Assembly: GCA_050015675.1 (NCBI GenBank)
Contig: JBEKAY010000003.1
Coordinates: 62,001-126,000 of the forward strand
Direction: 5' to 3'
Length of the DNA: 64,000 nt
From: Fen-1298 sp050015675
GTDB taxonomy: Bacteria; Bacteroidota; Ignavibacteria; UBA10030
Below are positions 7,284 to 15,177 of this stretch, one piece after another (position 1 is the first letter of the stretch; every line of letters begins with the position of its first letter). Under the pieces are notes generated by a model. The model was not told the DNA's origin. It worked only from the letters and a program-made list of their open reading frames with translations, and made no database searches. The translations under genes and the position numbers were made by a program.

Positions 7284-7345
7284 GAGCTCTCAGCTCATCG
7301 GCGTTTGTGTTTTGGCTAAAAAATATCTACCATTTTCTTGTGTTT
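7284..7345 (+). repeat. Dispersed intergenic repeat, copy 5 (type B)
   Basis: GCTCTCAGCTCATCGGCGTT, then TGTGTTTTGGCTAAAAAATATCTACCATT. CGCCGGAGCT just upstream forms an imperfect stem with AGCTCATCGGCG. The tail (ATCTACCATT) is shared with copy 7 but not with copies 4 and 6. Confidence 0.7.
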
Positions 7346-7399
7346 TAATTGAAGATTGATTTAACACAATACATTGCTAAATATAAATAAGGAACACTC

Positions 7400-8092
7400 A
7401 TGAAAACATGGATTATTTCTTTTTGCTTGCTCGCTGTTTCGTTTTTATCTGCACAGATGAAACCAAAAGCAGCAGCATCTGTCCCGGCTGATACAAAAAA
7501 CATTATGAAGCAAGGATCGAACATATGGGATGTATTCAAGGACCGCAGATCTGTGCGAAAATTTACATCAGATTCTATTCCGGAAGCAGACATACTAAAA
7601 ATTATCGATGCAGCACGGATGGCGCCTACATCGGGAAATCAGCAGCCCTGGAAATTCCTCGTCGTTCGGGACAGGAATAAAATTAACCAGATGAAAGAAG
7701 CCTGCGTTAAGCAAATTATGGAAATGTATGATAAAAATAAGATGAAGGAAACAAAAGAACAGTTCGAAGAGAAAGTAAGAATCAGGTATGATAATTATTG
7801 TTCTGCTCCTGTGTATATCATTATTTTGACAGACAACAAATCAATGTATCCGGATTACAACCATTGGGATGGACCATTAGCGGCTGGATATTTAATGCTT
7901 GCGGCACGAGCCCTGGGGTATGGAACAGTTTTCATTACCGATGCAATACCTGAAAGTGTGACAAAAGAAGTACTTGGTATTCCAGGTACGTACACAAGAG
8001 TGTGTATTACTCCTTTAGGAATACCAGTCGAGTGGCCGCAATCACCCCCTAAGAAGAAGTTGGAAGAATTTATTCTTTACGAGAAGTTCTAA
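7400..8092 (+). CDS. Nitroreductase family FMN-dependent oxidoreductase, exported
   Basis: A 230-residue protein with a likely signal peptide (residues 1-19, ending near LSAQ). The nitroreductase core follows: DRRSVRKF (FMN phosphate contact) near 49-56, APTSGNQQPWKFLVV near 76-90, the central helix AAGYLMLAARALGYG, and a C-terminal PLGIPVEWP segment. Such enzymes reduce nitro groups, quinones or flavins with NAD(P)H. An exported form is less common and suggests periplasmic location. Single gene between repeat copies 5 and 6. Confidence 0.85.
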   Translation: MKTWIISFCLLAVSFLSAQMKPKAAASVPADTKNIMKQGSNIWDVFKDRRSVRKFTSDSIPEADILKIIDAARMAPTSGNQQPWKFLVVRDRNKINQMKEACVKQIMEMYDKNKMKETKEQFEEKVRIRYDNYCSAPVYIIILTDNKSMYPDYNHWDGPLAAGYLMLAARALGYGTVFITDAIPESVTKEVLGIPGTYTRVCITPLGIPVEWPQSPPKKKLEEFILYEKF

Positions 8093-8200
8093 GCTTCTCC
8101 TGGAGCATTATCTGAACCTAAAGTTGTGAGGGAAATACTCTCCCAAGCAAGTAAGGGTCGGGAGTGTCCGCCTGCATTGCACAGGTAACTCACTTCCAGC

Positions 8201-8290
8201 ATGACTTCGGCGTTAGTGTTTTGGCTAATAAAATCACCGATTATTTATACAAAATTATCGCCCAATCCTGTTACCTAAATTCATTTCTTG
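8201..8290 (+). repeat. Dispersed intergenic repeat, copy 6 (type A)
   Basis: GACTTCGGCGTTAGTGTTTT, then GGCTAATAAAATCACCGATT and CGCCCAATCCTGTTACCTAA. The core is one substitution from the others, and the downstream half aligns with 5971-6040. The rest of this 261-base gap holds nothing else I can name. Confidence 0.65.
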
Positions 8291-8353
8291 TAGTCATATA
8301 TAATGTGAACGGAATACTAAATAATACACAAAAACATATGACAGGAGAATAAA

Positions 8354-8725
8354 ATGGAAGGCATACTCGGAATATTAGCAGGAATAATAGCCATTATTCT
8401 TTTTTTGGGAGCGCCGCCCGCCTTAGTCGTGCTGGTTTATTACTTTAGCCGGAGAGCCAAACACAAGGAGAGGATGGCTTTGATTGAAAAGGGAATAGAT
8501 GCTTCAATTTTTATAAAAGAAGAAACCACTTACCATAAAGTTCTCATGTGGGGAATGCTTATAGGTGGAATCGGATTTGGATTGCTTTTGGGGTACATTC
8601 TCTCTGTCTATACTTCAATGGAACAAGAAATTATAATGCCGATTATGGCACTTCTATTTGGCGGTCTCGGGTTAATTGGTTATTATGTGTACAGAAAGAA
8701 AACCGAGATGAAATCTGCCGAGTAG
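8354..8725 (+). CDS. DUF6249-like membrane protein
   Basis: A 123-residue protein with three hydrophobic segments (near 3-28, 62-85 and 92-110) and between them the typical loop HKERMALIEKGIDASIF (37-53). This organisation is that of DUF6249 proteins, which in Bacteroidota stand directly ahead of an ECF sigma gene. Ribosome site AGGAG precedes the ATG. The sigma gene begins 2 bases after the stop, so the two are certainly co-expressed. The role is presumed to be in signal reception or sigma control at the membrane. Confidence 0.75.
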   Translation: MEGILGILAGIIAIILFLGAPPALVVLVYYFSRRAKHKERMALIEKGIDASIFIKEETTYHKVLMWGMLIGGIGFGLLLGYILSVYTSMEQEIIMPIMALLFGGLGLIGYYVYRKKTEMKSAE

Positions 8726-8727
8726 CA

Positions 8728-9291
8728 ATGGACGATCTTTACCTGAAACTAGTTCTTGAAGGAAACGCATCCAAATTTTCTTATTTTATTGAAAAATATA
8801 AAGGTATGGCTTTCTCCATAGCGTTTCGAATCGTCGATAACAGAGAAGATGCAGAAGAGATTGTTCAGGATGCATTTCTTAAAGCATTCAGGTCGCTTGA
8901 TAAATTCAGAAAAGATTCCAAGTTCTCAACATGGTTTTACAGGATCGTAGTCAACAGTTCATTGTCAAGAGCAAGAAATAAGAAACCGGAGTCAAGTATC
9001 GCAGATGTGGACGATGTTGCAGACGTTGTAGTTGAAAGTGTGGAATCGGCGTACCACAGCCTTACTTTATTTGAACGGAAATTATTTATTCAGCATGCAC
9101 TGGAAGAATTGAGCGCCGAAGATCGGTTGTTGTTGACACTTCATTACTTAAATGAAAATTCTATTGATGAAATCACGGGTATTACGGACATTGCTCAGGA
9201 AAACGTGAAAATGAAACTGCACAGGGCAAGAAATAAGATGTATAATGTTTTAAATAAGAACCTCAAATCGGAAATTCAATCTATCCTATGA
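8728..9291 (+). CDS. ECF-type RNA polymerase sigma factor
   Basis: A 187-residue sigma-70 family protein. Region 2 runs from about residue 8 to 75 with the typical ...AFRIVDNREDAEEIVQDAF (polymerase core contact) and STWFYRIVVN. Region 4 at 120-175 has ALEELSAEDRLLLTLHYL and the DNA-reading helix ENVKMKLHRARNKM. The ATG at 8728 follows a GAG ribosome site and comes right behind the DUF6249 stop; a longer frame back to 8548 is only the shadow of that gene. The 3' end overlaps the next gene by 4 bases (ATGA). It likely directs an envelope-stress regulon together with its two membrane neighbours. Confidence 0.9.
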   Translation: MDDLYLKLVLEGNASKFSYFIEKYKGMAFSIAFRIVDNREDAEEIVQDAFLKAFRSLDKFRKDSKFSTWFYRIVVNSSLSRARNKKPESSIADVDDVADVVVESVESAYHSLTLFERKLFIQHALEELSAEDRLLLTLHYLNENSIDEITGITDIAQENVKMKLHRARNKMYNVLNKNLKSEIQSIL

Positions 9292-9686
9292 AAAATAATT
9301 CAAATATCGACAATCTAACAAAAGATATTCTGAAGAATAGTTATCTGGAAGTAACCGACCCGGATTTCGACAAGACGATTATGAAAATAGTTATGCGTGA
9401 AAGCCGTAAGCAACGTATACTTCAAAATTTCTTAATGTGCGTACTTGTGTTTGCATTTGTCGATACTATTATCCTTTTTGTTCTCTGGTTCTTCAGATTG
9501 AACGTTTTTAACATCGCTCTTTGGCCGGGGAAAATATCTCATGAATTGCTTTTGCACATTGGGAAAATAAGGGATTCAATTCTGCAAAATGGGTTCACAA
9601 AGTACATTATTGTGTGGCTCATTGTAATAGCGATTGCGGATTTGATAATAGAATCAAAATTTAAGTTACTGGAAAGACATAAATAA
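9288..9686 (+). CDS. Putative anti-sigma factor, membrane protein
   Basis: A 132-residue protein: a soluble N-terminal part of about 40 residues, then two hydrophobic helices (near 45-68 and 103-121). Position, ATGA overlap with the ECF sigma gene and topology fit a membrane-bound anti-sigma factor that holds the sigma factor until a signal arrives. No zinc-type HxxxCxxC motif is present, so it would be an unclassified type. Confidence 0.6.
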   Translation: MKNNSNIDNLTKDILKNSYLEVTDPDFDKTIMKIVMRESRKQRILQNFLMCVLVFAFVDTIILFVLWFFRLNVFNIALWPGKISHELLLHIGKIRDSILQNGFTKYIIVWLIVIAIADLIIESKFKLLERHK

Positions 9687-9732
9687 AGAAGAAAATAGCC
9701 GTCGAGAGATTGATTCTCAAAAACAGTTTAGG

Positions 9733-9780
9733 TGCTCAGTTCATCGGCGTTTTGTGTTTTGCTTAAAATTTCTACCATTC
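9733..9780 (+). repeat. Dispersed intergenic repeat, copy 7 (type B)
   Basis: TGCTCAGTTCATCGGCGTTT, then TGTGTTTTGCTTAAAATTTCTACCATTC. It shares the CTACCATT tail with copy 5. This is the last copy in the window. The remaining bases up to the lipoprotein gene at 9972 show no further feature. Confidence 0.7.
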
Positions 9781-9971
9781 CGGCTGAATCTTATGAATCC
9801 CGATATCCGTAAACAATCCAAGAGAGTCAGACTGTCTGAAATTATTACACATGGATGAATATTATTGAGATTGTAGGGAAAACTGTTTAATATATTCGCA
9901 AGTGCTTTGGGGAGGTTCGTAAAGTATGGTTGAGGTTTAAACATTCACTCACTAATTTTAGGAGGTGGATA

Positions 9972-10586
9972 ATGAAACTAACGATATTTTTCTTATGCCT
10001 TGTTTGTTTTGTCGGTTGTTCATTTATGAAAGAAATTCCAGATGGGTCGGTGCCACAATTGTTGATTCAATCCCAGCTTCCTCCGATTCCAGCATCAATA
10101 AAACAACCTATATTTGATCTCGATGTAGTATTGTTCGTGATGGAAGATGGAACCGTCGGAAAAACACGTATGCTCAAAGGCAGTGGAGATGCTGTTTGGG
10201 ATTCGCTTGCATTATCCTCGATGAAGCAATGGCGTTTTACTCCTGCTCGGATGGATAATAAACCGATTAGTTCATGGTTTCATATGCAATCCACCTTGCG
10301 TTATGCGGATGCACAATATTTGAATCTCGCTGAAATACTTTGCACATCAAAAGAAGAAGCCGACTCTGTCTATAATGTGATTGAACAAGGGCAAAATTTT
10401 AATGAACTGGCAATGCGATATTCTGTCGATCCGTCGCGTGAAATGGGTGGACTTCTCGGGGAAGTCAATATAAATGTATTCCCGGAGAATATTCGTAAAT
10501 CTCTTAGTAAACTCATTATTAATGAATTTACAAGACCGATGAAATACGGTGATCTCTATGCGATTTTTAAAAGACTTGAAAAATAA
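9972..10586 (+). CDS. Lipoprotein with TonB-like C-terminal domain fused to a parvulin-type PPIase domain
   Basis: A 204-residue protein from the ATG at 9972, behind a strong GGAGGTGG site (9961-9968). A lipoprotein signal ends at FVGC (lipid Cys16). Residues ~35-110 resemble the TonB C-terminal domain, with the pattern VLFVMEDGTVGKTRMLKGSG...WDSLALSSMKQWRFTPAR. Residues ~115-204 resemble a PpiC/rotamase domain: EEADSVYNVIEQGQNFNEL, then YSVDPSREMGGLLGEV. The two are usually separate proteins. The product is probably a periplasm-facing lipoprotein working in outer-membrane protein folding or partner docking; this is inference. Confidence 0.7.
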   Translation: MKLTIFFLCLVCFVGCSFMKEIPDGSVPQLLIQSQLPPIPASIKQPIFDLDVVLFVMEDGTVGKTRMLKGSGDAVWDSLALSSMKQWRFTPARMDNKPISSWFHMQSTLRYADAQYLNLAEILCTSKEEADSVYNVIEQGQNFNELAMRYSVDPSREMGGLLGEVNINVFPENIRKSLSKLIINEFTRPMKYGDLYAIFKRLEK

Positions 10587-10685
10587 GTCGATGTGAGAGT
10601 AAACGGACTGTGGTACACAGGAACTGATCCGATACTTATTTTAGAACTTGTTAACGGCCTGTAAGTGGCGACAACATTTTTATAA

Positions 10686-10720
10686 GCGGCATCTCCTTTG
10701 TGGATGATGCCGTTTTTTTT
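10686..10720 (+). terminator. Rho-independent terminator
   Basis: CGGCATC (10687-10693) pairs with GATGCCG (10706-10712), followed by eight T. It lies 100 bases behind the lipoprotein gene and just ahead of the next gene. Confidence 0.8.
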
Positions 10721-10758
10721 GTTTTCTGATAAATTTAATTGCCAATAGGAATATAATT

Positions 10759-11112
10759 ATGGAGAATACATCGGGACGGGGAGAAGCAGCAGATGTCCCG
10801 CGAGAAATCATCCGCTGGAATTGGGGTGCCTTTTTCCTGAACTGGATTTGGGGAATTCGGAACAAAACCTATATTGCTTTTCTTTGCATCATACCGGTTG
10901 TCGGGTTTGTCATGATGATAGTTCTTGGAATGAGGGGCAATGAATGGGCGTGGCAGAATAAACAGTGGGAAAGTGTCGAACAATTCCAAAAGGAACAAAA
11001 GATTTGGTCGAAGTGGGGAATAAGGATTGCCAAAATTCTTCTTATTCTGGCAATTCTGGGATTCATTCTAAATCCAATTTTTAAGTTACTAGAATCCTTA
11101 CACTGTATGTAA
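10759..11112 (+). CDS. Small membrane protein of the WNWGAFxLNWIWG family
   Basis: A 117-residue protein. The conserved block WNWGAFFLNWIWGI (20-33) and the block GNEWAWQNKQW (60-70) mark a family I have seen annotated only as hypothetical or, misleadingly, as ribonuclease G. Hydrophobic segments lie near 22-33, 38-58 and 89-107. No catalytic motif is visible. Function unknown. Confidence 0.7.
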   Translation: MENTSGRGEAADVPREIIRWNWGAFFLNWIWGIRNKTYIAFLCIIPVVGFVMMIVLGMRGNEWAWQNKQWESVEQFQKEQKIWSKWGIRIAKILLILAILGFILNPIFKLLESLHCM

Positions 11113-11163
11113 ATATCGCGCGGTGTTTCAATCAAAATATAAATCCTTCAAACGCTAAAAGTT

Positions 11164-11985
11164 ATGCCGGAAAAAATAACAATCGATCTCGGAAGTGTTC
11201 AGAGAACACTCCTTCTTCCTCTGTGGGGGCGTGCTGTCGAAACTCGCAAACAAAATCCATTATTACTAGATATGGCTGCTGTCCAAATAATTGAAAAGAT
11301 CAACTATGACTTTTCAATGATAACGAATAATATGAGTGAGATCTCGCAGCTTGCTTGGATAGTTCGCTGTCTGCATATTGATCGAACTATAAAGCAATTC
11401 CTTCTCAAACACCCGAGAGCGGCTATTGTCAATATTGGCTGTGGTTTAGATACAACCTTCAACCGGATAGATAATGGAAGTCTCACGTGGTATAATTTGG
11501 ATTTACCGGACGTGATCGAACTTCGGAGGAGTCTTATTCCGGAACCTAGTAGAAGTGAGAGTATCGCAGATTCTTTTCTTGATGAAAGTTGGCTTCACAA
11601 AGTGACGGTTCATGATTCAGTTCTATTTTTAGCAGCCGGTGTCTTCTACTATTTTGATGAAGTTCAGATAAAAAGTTTCTTCAACAGGCTTGCCGATATG
11701 TTTCCGGCAAGTGAAATCATTTTTGATGCAGCTTCACCATTCGGTGTGAAAGTTTCCAATAAAAAAGTCATAGAAGCCAGCGGTATGGATAAGACCGCAT
11801 TTTTAAAATGGGGGATTGAAACAGCAAAACAAATTAAAACATGGGATAAAAGGATTATACTTATAGATGAGTATCCTATGTTCAAGGGAATGAAGAAGGG
11901 ATTATCATTCAGAAATAAGTACGGAACATTTCTTTCCGATCGTTTAAATATCATGTCGATGGTGCATTTACGTTTCTCGAAATGA
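11164..11985 (+). CDS. SAM-dependent methyltransferase, TcmP/leucine carboxyl methyltransferase-like
   Basis: A 273-residue protein with the Ppm1/TcmP-type SAM site: VNIGCGLDTTFNRI (motif I) near 95-108, WYNLDLPDVIELRR near 115-128, then the LFLAAGVFYYFDE block near 158-170. Family members O-methylate carboxyl or phenolic groups on small molecules, often in secondary metabolism. Only a weak ribosome site precedes the ATG. The following gene is an asparagine-synthase-like enzyme, which could hint at a small-molecule pathway, but the pair is separated by about 100 bases and coupling is uncertain. Confidence 0.8.
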   Translation: MPEKITIDLGSVQRTLLLPLWGRAVETRKQNPLLLDMAAVQIIEKINYDFSMITNNMSEISQLAWIVRCLHIDRTIKQFLLKHPRAAIVNIGCGLDTTFNRIDNGSLTWYNLDLPDVIELRRSLIPEPSRSESIADSFLDESWLHKVTVHDSVLFLAAGVFYYFDEVQIKSFFNRLADMFPASEIIFDAASPFGVKVSNKKVIEASGMDKTAFLKWGIETAKQIKTWDKRIILIDEYPMFKGMKKGLSFRNKYGTFLSDRLNIMSMVHLRFSK

Positions 11986-12089
11986 ACATTAGCAATCAAG
12001 AAACTACTGGTATTTTAATTTTTTTTCTTGCATTTCTATCACAATTCGGCTATGCTGTTTTTATATTTCCCTAGTATGAGACGTCAATT

Positions 12090-13829
12090 ATGAGCTGGAT
12101 TTTAGGAACAATTGGTACATTCACTGAAGTTGAGAAAGCGCGTATCTCAGCCTATCATCCTCTACCGCTTTCAATAGTGCAAACCAACAGTATCTATATT
12201 GCTGCCGGCGGCATTCCAGCCACGTGCCTACAGGGGCGGTTTACTCCATCGCAAACCACAGATTGGCATGCTTGGATCATAACGGGACTCGGTATGCAGT
12301 GGGAGAAAGATCACAGTTCGTTTTATACTGCGTCAAAATGGAACTCGATTCTTGCCGCGCCACAACCGGAATTTTCTCAGATCGATGGCCACTTCGTTGC
12401 TCTCCGTTTCAATGATCGTGAGGTTCAAATTTTCACAGATCAGCTTGGGATGAGAGGCTTCTATGCAGCGAAAACCGCCCATGGCGTTGTCTTCTCAACG
12501 AGATTGGATTGGGTTGCCCGGGCTTCAGATAATTGCGAAATCGATTTTGAATCGTTCGGGCCGCAATGGTTGGCATTCAATCAAATATCGTGTTGGAGTC
12601 CAGTTCGTCAAGTATATCGTCTCGGCCCAGGAAGCAGGGCACGCTGTACAGCAATATCATTTGAGCATAAAGAAATATTATGGTCCCCGGATTTCGATTC
12701 CAATGATGAAAAGGGATTCGAAGATGTACTCAAACCATTTCTCATTCCACGCAATGTTCCTTCGGAAGCTATTTCATTTGGGCTTTCCGGGGGCTTGGAT
12801 TCGAGAGTGTTGCTTGCTCTGTATTCATCGATGGGGGAAAAGAACCTGAGACTTCATGTGTTTGGCGATTCGCTCGATCCCGATGTCATCATCTCGACAA
12901 AGATTGCGCATCGATTGAAGTTTTCGCACATCCACGAGCAATATATTCCTCAGAGGTCAGAAGAACTTCTTGCCCGTATGCGTGAATATCTAGCGCAAAT
13001 CTATGTTACGAACCCGGCCTCGGCAGTTATCAATGCCGGATCTGTGGATCAAATAGCCGAACATGCAGCTCTCATCTTGGATGGTTCCTTCGGTGAAATT
13101 GCTCGACGTCAATCCTTGAACCGCTTACTGATCAAGGGATCGAAAGCGCTTCGACAACGGGCAGCGGATCGGATGTCGCGTTATATGACAATCCACCGAG
13201 CGGCAATTTTCAATCGAGACATTGTTGAGACGATGGAACGAGGCTTTGTTAGGCAGACGCAATGGTATTTGGATGAGACGTCTTCACACCCCCCCGTTTC
13301 CGATGAGGATTTTGTCGATCTCATGACCATCCGAACAAGGTTTCCGAATTATTCCGGCGTAGAGCAAGCCCGAACCGACGCATTTATTATGGGTTATATG
13401 CCTTATTTGCAACCTTCAGTATTGAAAAGTATGTTTCATATTCCTATGCATCTAAAAAGAAAGGGCAGGCTCTTCCGGCGCATGATTGCGCGGCATTGTC
13501 CTGAACTCGCATCATTTCCTTTGGTCAAGGGCGGAACGACCTATCCGTACCGATTCTCAACCGTACCGGCTCATATCTGGACACTGATGAAAAAGAAAAT
13601 TGGAAAGCCCTATACTGATATGCGAATGCATGCAATGCTTGATATGCTGAAAGAATACACACAAGATCTCGTTCATTCACAGGAACTACAAAATTATTCA
13701 GCGTACGATGTACAAAAAATTCAATTTATGGTCGATCGTTATTATACCGGAGAACGGCATTGGGCACATGAAATCGATTGGTGGTTATCTTTTGAATTCT
13801 GGCGACAATCGCTCAAGAAGAAAAATTGA
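12090..13829 (+). CDS. Asparagine synthase-like protein lacking the glutaminase cysteine
   Basis: A 579-residue protein with the two-domain layout of class B asparagine synthetase. The N-terminal glutamine amidotransferase-like domain (about 1-200) begins MSWILG, so the catalytic Cys2 is missing. The synthetase domain carries the ATP PP-loop SGGLDS at 233-238. Without Cys2 it cannot release ammonia from glutamine. It may use free ammonia or another nucleophile, as beta-lactam synthetase and lasso-peptide cyclases do, or may adenylate a different carboxylate. No peptide precursor is evident nearby. Single gene, convergent with carA. Confidence 0.8.
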   Translation: MSWILGTIGTFTEVEKARISAYHPLPLSIVQTNSIYIAAGGIPATCLQGRFTPSQTTDWHAWIITGLGMQWEKDHSSFYTASKWNSILAAPQPEFSQIDGHFVALRFNDREVQIFTDQLGMRGFYAAKTAHGVVFSTRLDWVARASDNCEIDFESFGPQWLAFNQISCWSPVRQVYRLGPGSRARCTAISFEHKEILWSPDFDSNDEKGFEDVLKPFLIPRNVPSEAISFGLSGGLDSRVLLALYSSMGEKNLRLHVFGDSLDPDVIISTKIAHRLKFSHIHEQYIPQRSEELLARMREYLAQIYVTNPASAVINAGSVDQIAEHAALILDGSFGEIARRQSLNRLLIKGSKALRQRAADRMSRYMTIHRAAIFNRDIVETMERGFVRQTQWYLDETSSHPPVSDEDFVDLMTIRTRFPNYSGVEQARTDAFIMGYMPYLQPSVLKSMFHIPMHLKRKGRLFRRMIARHCPELASFPLVKGGTTYPYRFSTVPAHIWTLMKKKIGKPYTDMRMHAMLDMLKEYTQDLVHSQELQNYSAYDVQKIQFMVDRYYTGERHWAHEIDWWLSFEFWRQSLKKKN

Positions 13830-13895
13830 ACGATAACCAACTATCATGAAAATAATGAGATGAAGAAGTGAGGATGTCTCGAAGTAAATTCCTAA

Positions 13896-15014
13896 TTATT
13901 TTCCTATCATCTCCACGAATTGTGAGAAGAGATAATCGCTGTCGTGCGGACCGGGGGAAGCTTCCGGGTGATATTGAACTGAAAAAATAGGCAATGAACG
14001 ATGGCGGAATCCTTCGTTCGTGTGGTCGTTCCAATTTTCGTGGGTGATCTCGATGGATTTTGCATCGAGCGAATCCGGATCGACTGCGAAGCCGTGATTC
14101 TGCGATGTGATTTCGATTGCACCGGTCATCAAATTCTTTACGGGATGGTTTGCGCCGCGATGTCCAAATTTCAGTTTAAATGTCTTTCCACCTAATGCTA
14201 GCGCCAGCAGTTGGTGTCCGAGGCAAATGCCAAAGATCGGCTTCTTTCCAATCAGTTTTTTAAGATTTTCGATTGCATACGTTACCGCCGCGGGATCGCC
14301 TGGGCCGTTTGAAAGAAAAATCCCGTCCGGTTTCATTTGTAATACATCTTCTGCCGAAGTTTGCGCAGGCAGTACGGTTAAACTACATCCGTAGGAAGTT
14401 AATCGCCGAAGAATATTTTGCTTCACGCCATAATCGTAAACAACAACGTTCCATTTCTTTCCAGAAACAGCCTCAGCTAAAGGAAGCGCGAACTGTGTCT
14501 TATCAACTTTATCCCATTTGTATGATTGGAGCGTTGTGACACGGCTGGCAAGATCGAGCCCAGCCATTTGCGGCGATTTTTTTACTTTAGCAAGCAAACT
14601 CTTGTCATCTAAATCTTCTGCAGAAATAATTCCGCGCATTGCGCCGACAGAGCGGATCATCTTCGTCAGCATTCGTGTATCTATGCCTTGAATGCCGACA
14701 ATATTATGCTTTAAGAGCCAATTGCCGAGATTTTCCGTTGAACGGAAGTTGCTGGGATATTCACTATATTCCTTCACTATGAATCCTGCTACTTGCGGTT
14801 TGACCGATTCGAGATCTTCTGTGTTCACGCCGTAATTGCCGATGAGAGGATATGTCATTGTCACAATTTGCCCTGCGTACGATGGATCGGTAAGGATTTC
14901 TTGATATCCAGTAAGGCTGGTGTTGAAGACCACTTCACCGGTTGTTTCACCGCTTGCACCGAACGAATCGCCGGTGAAGATAGTGCCGTTTTCGAGGACA
15001 AGTTTTACTTTCAT
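13896..15014 (-). CDS. carA: Carbamoyl-phosphate synthase small subunit (glutaminase)
   Basis: A 372-residue protein, normal length. N-terminal CPSase domain (FNTSLTGYQEILTDPSY, 30-46) and C-terminal class I glutamine amidotransferase with nucleophile Cys264 in FGICLGHQ and the His349/Glu351 pair in YHPEAS. It hydrolyses glutamine and passes ammonia to CarB for pyrimidine and arginine synthesis. Start chosen at ATG 15014 (MKVKLVLENG); a longer frame to 15113 adds sequence unlike the family. No carB lies in the window. The gene is divergent from hrcA. Confidence 0.95.
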   Translation of the reverse strand: MKVKLVLENGTIFTGDSFGASGETTGEVVFNTSLTGYQEILTDPSYAGQIVTMTYPLIGNYGVNTEDLESVKPQVAGFIVKEYSEYPSNFRSTENLGNWLLKHNIVGIQGIDTRMLTKMIRSVGAMRGIISAEDLDDKSLLAKVKKSPQMAGLDLASRVTTLQSYKWDKVDKTQFALPLAEAVSGKKWNVVVYDYGVKQNILRRLTSYGCSLTVLPAQTSAEDVLQMKPDGIFLSNGPGDPAAVTYAIENLKKLIGKKPIFGICLGHQLLALALGGKTFKLKFGHRGANHPVKNLMTGAIEITSQNHGFAVDPDSLDAKSIEITHENWNDHTNEGFRHRSLPIFSVQYHPEASPGPHDSDYLFSQFVEMIGK

Positions 15015-15125
15015 AACTGCGATAAGATAAGAAGAAATGTGAGGCGATGCAATTTCCCACAAATTTTCGCTTTTTGAAAATTTCAAGCACTGCAATAGAG
15101 CACTCACACTCATCGCGCGCTTACC

Positions 15126-15154
15126 TTGACAAAGGAGCGTTTAATGGTTAATTT
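15126..15154 (+). promoter_or_regulatory. Sigma-70-type promoter for hrcA-grpE-dnaJ
   Basis: TTGACA (15126-15131), 17-base spacer, TAATTT (15149-15154), 23 bases before the hrcA ATG. No CIRCE operator (TTAGCACTC-N9-GAGTGCTAA) is seen here or in the carA-hrcA gap, although hrcA encodes the CIRCE repressor. Confidence 0.6.
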
Positions 15155-15177
15155 TGTATTGGAGACACAGGTGTAAG

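Noticed and set aside
8548..8727. Extended start of the sigma factor gene
   Set aside because: These codons are the shadow of the DUF6249 gene in another frame; the family N-terminus fits ATG 8728.
1523..9780. Dispersed repeats taken as proven integron attC sites
   Set aside because: The bases after the core (GTTTGTG, GTTAGTG) do not fit GTTRRRY, left arms are mostly missing, conservation runs on into the downstream leader, and no integrase gene is in the window. Kept only as a hypothesis.
12463..12849. 128-residue plus-strand frame inside the asparagine-synthase-like gene
   Set aside because: It lies in another frame of a clear gene and has no recognisable domain.
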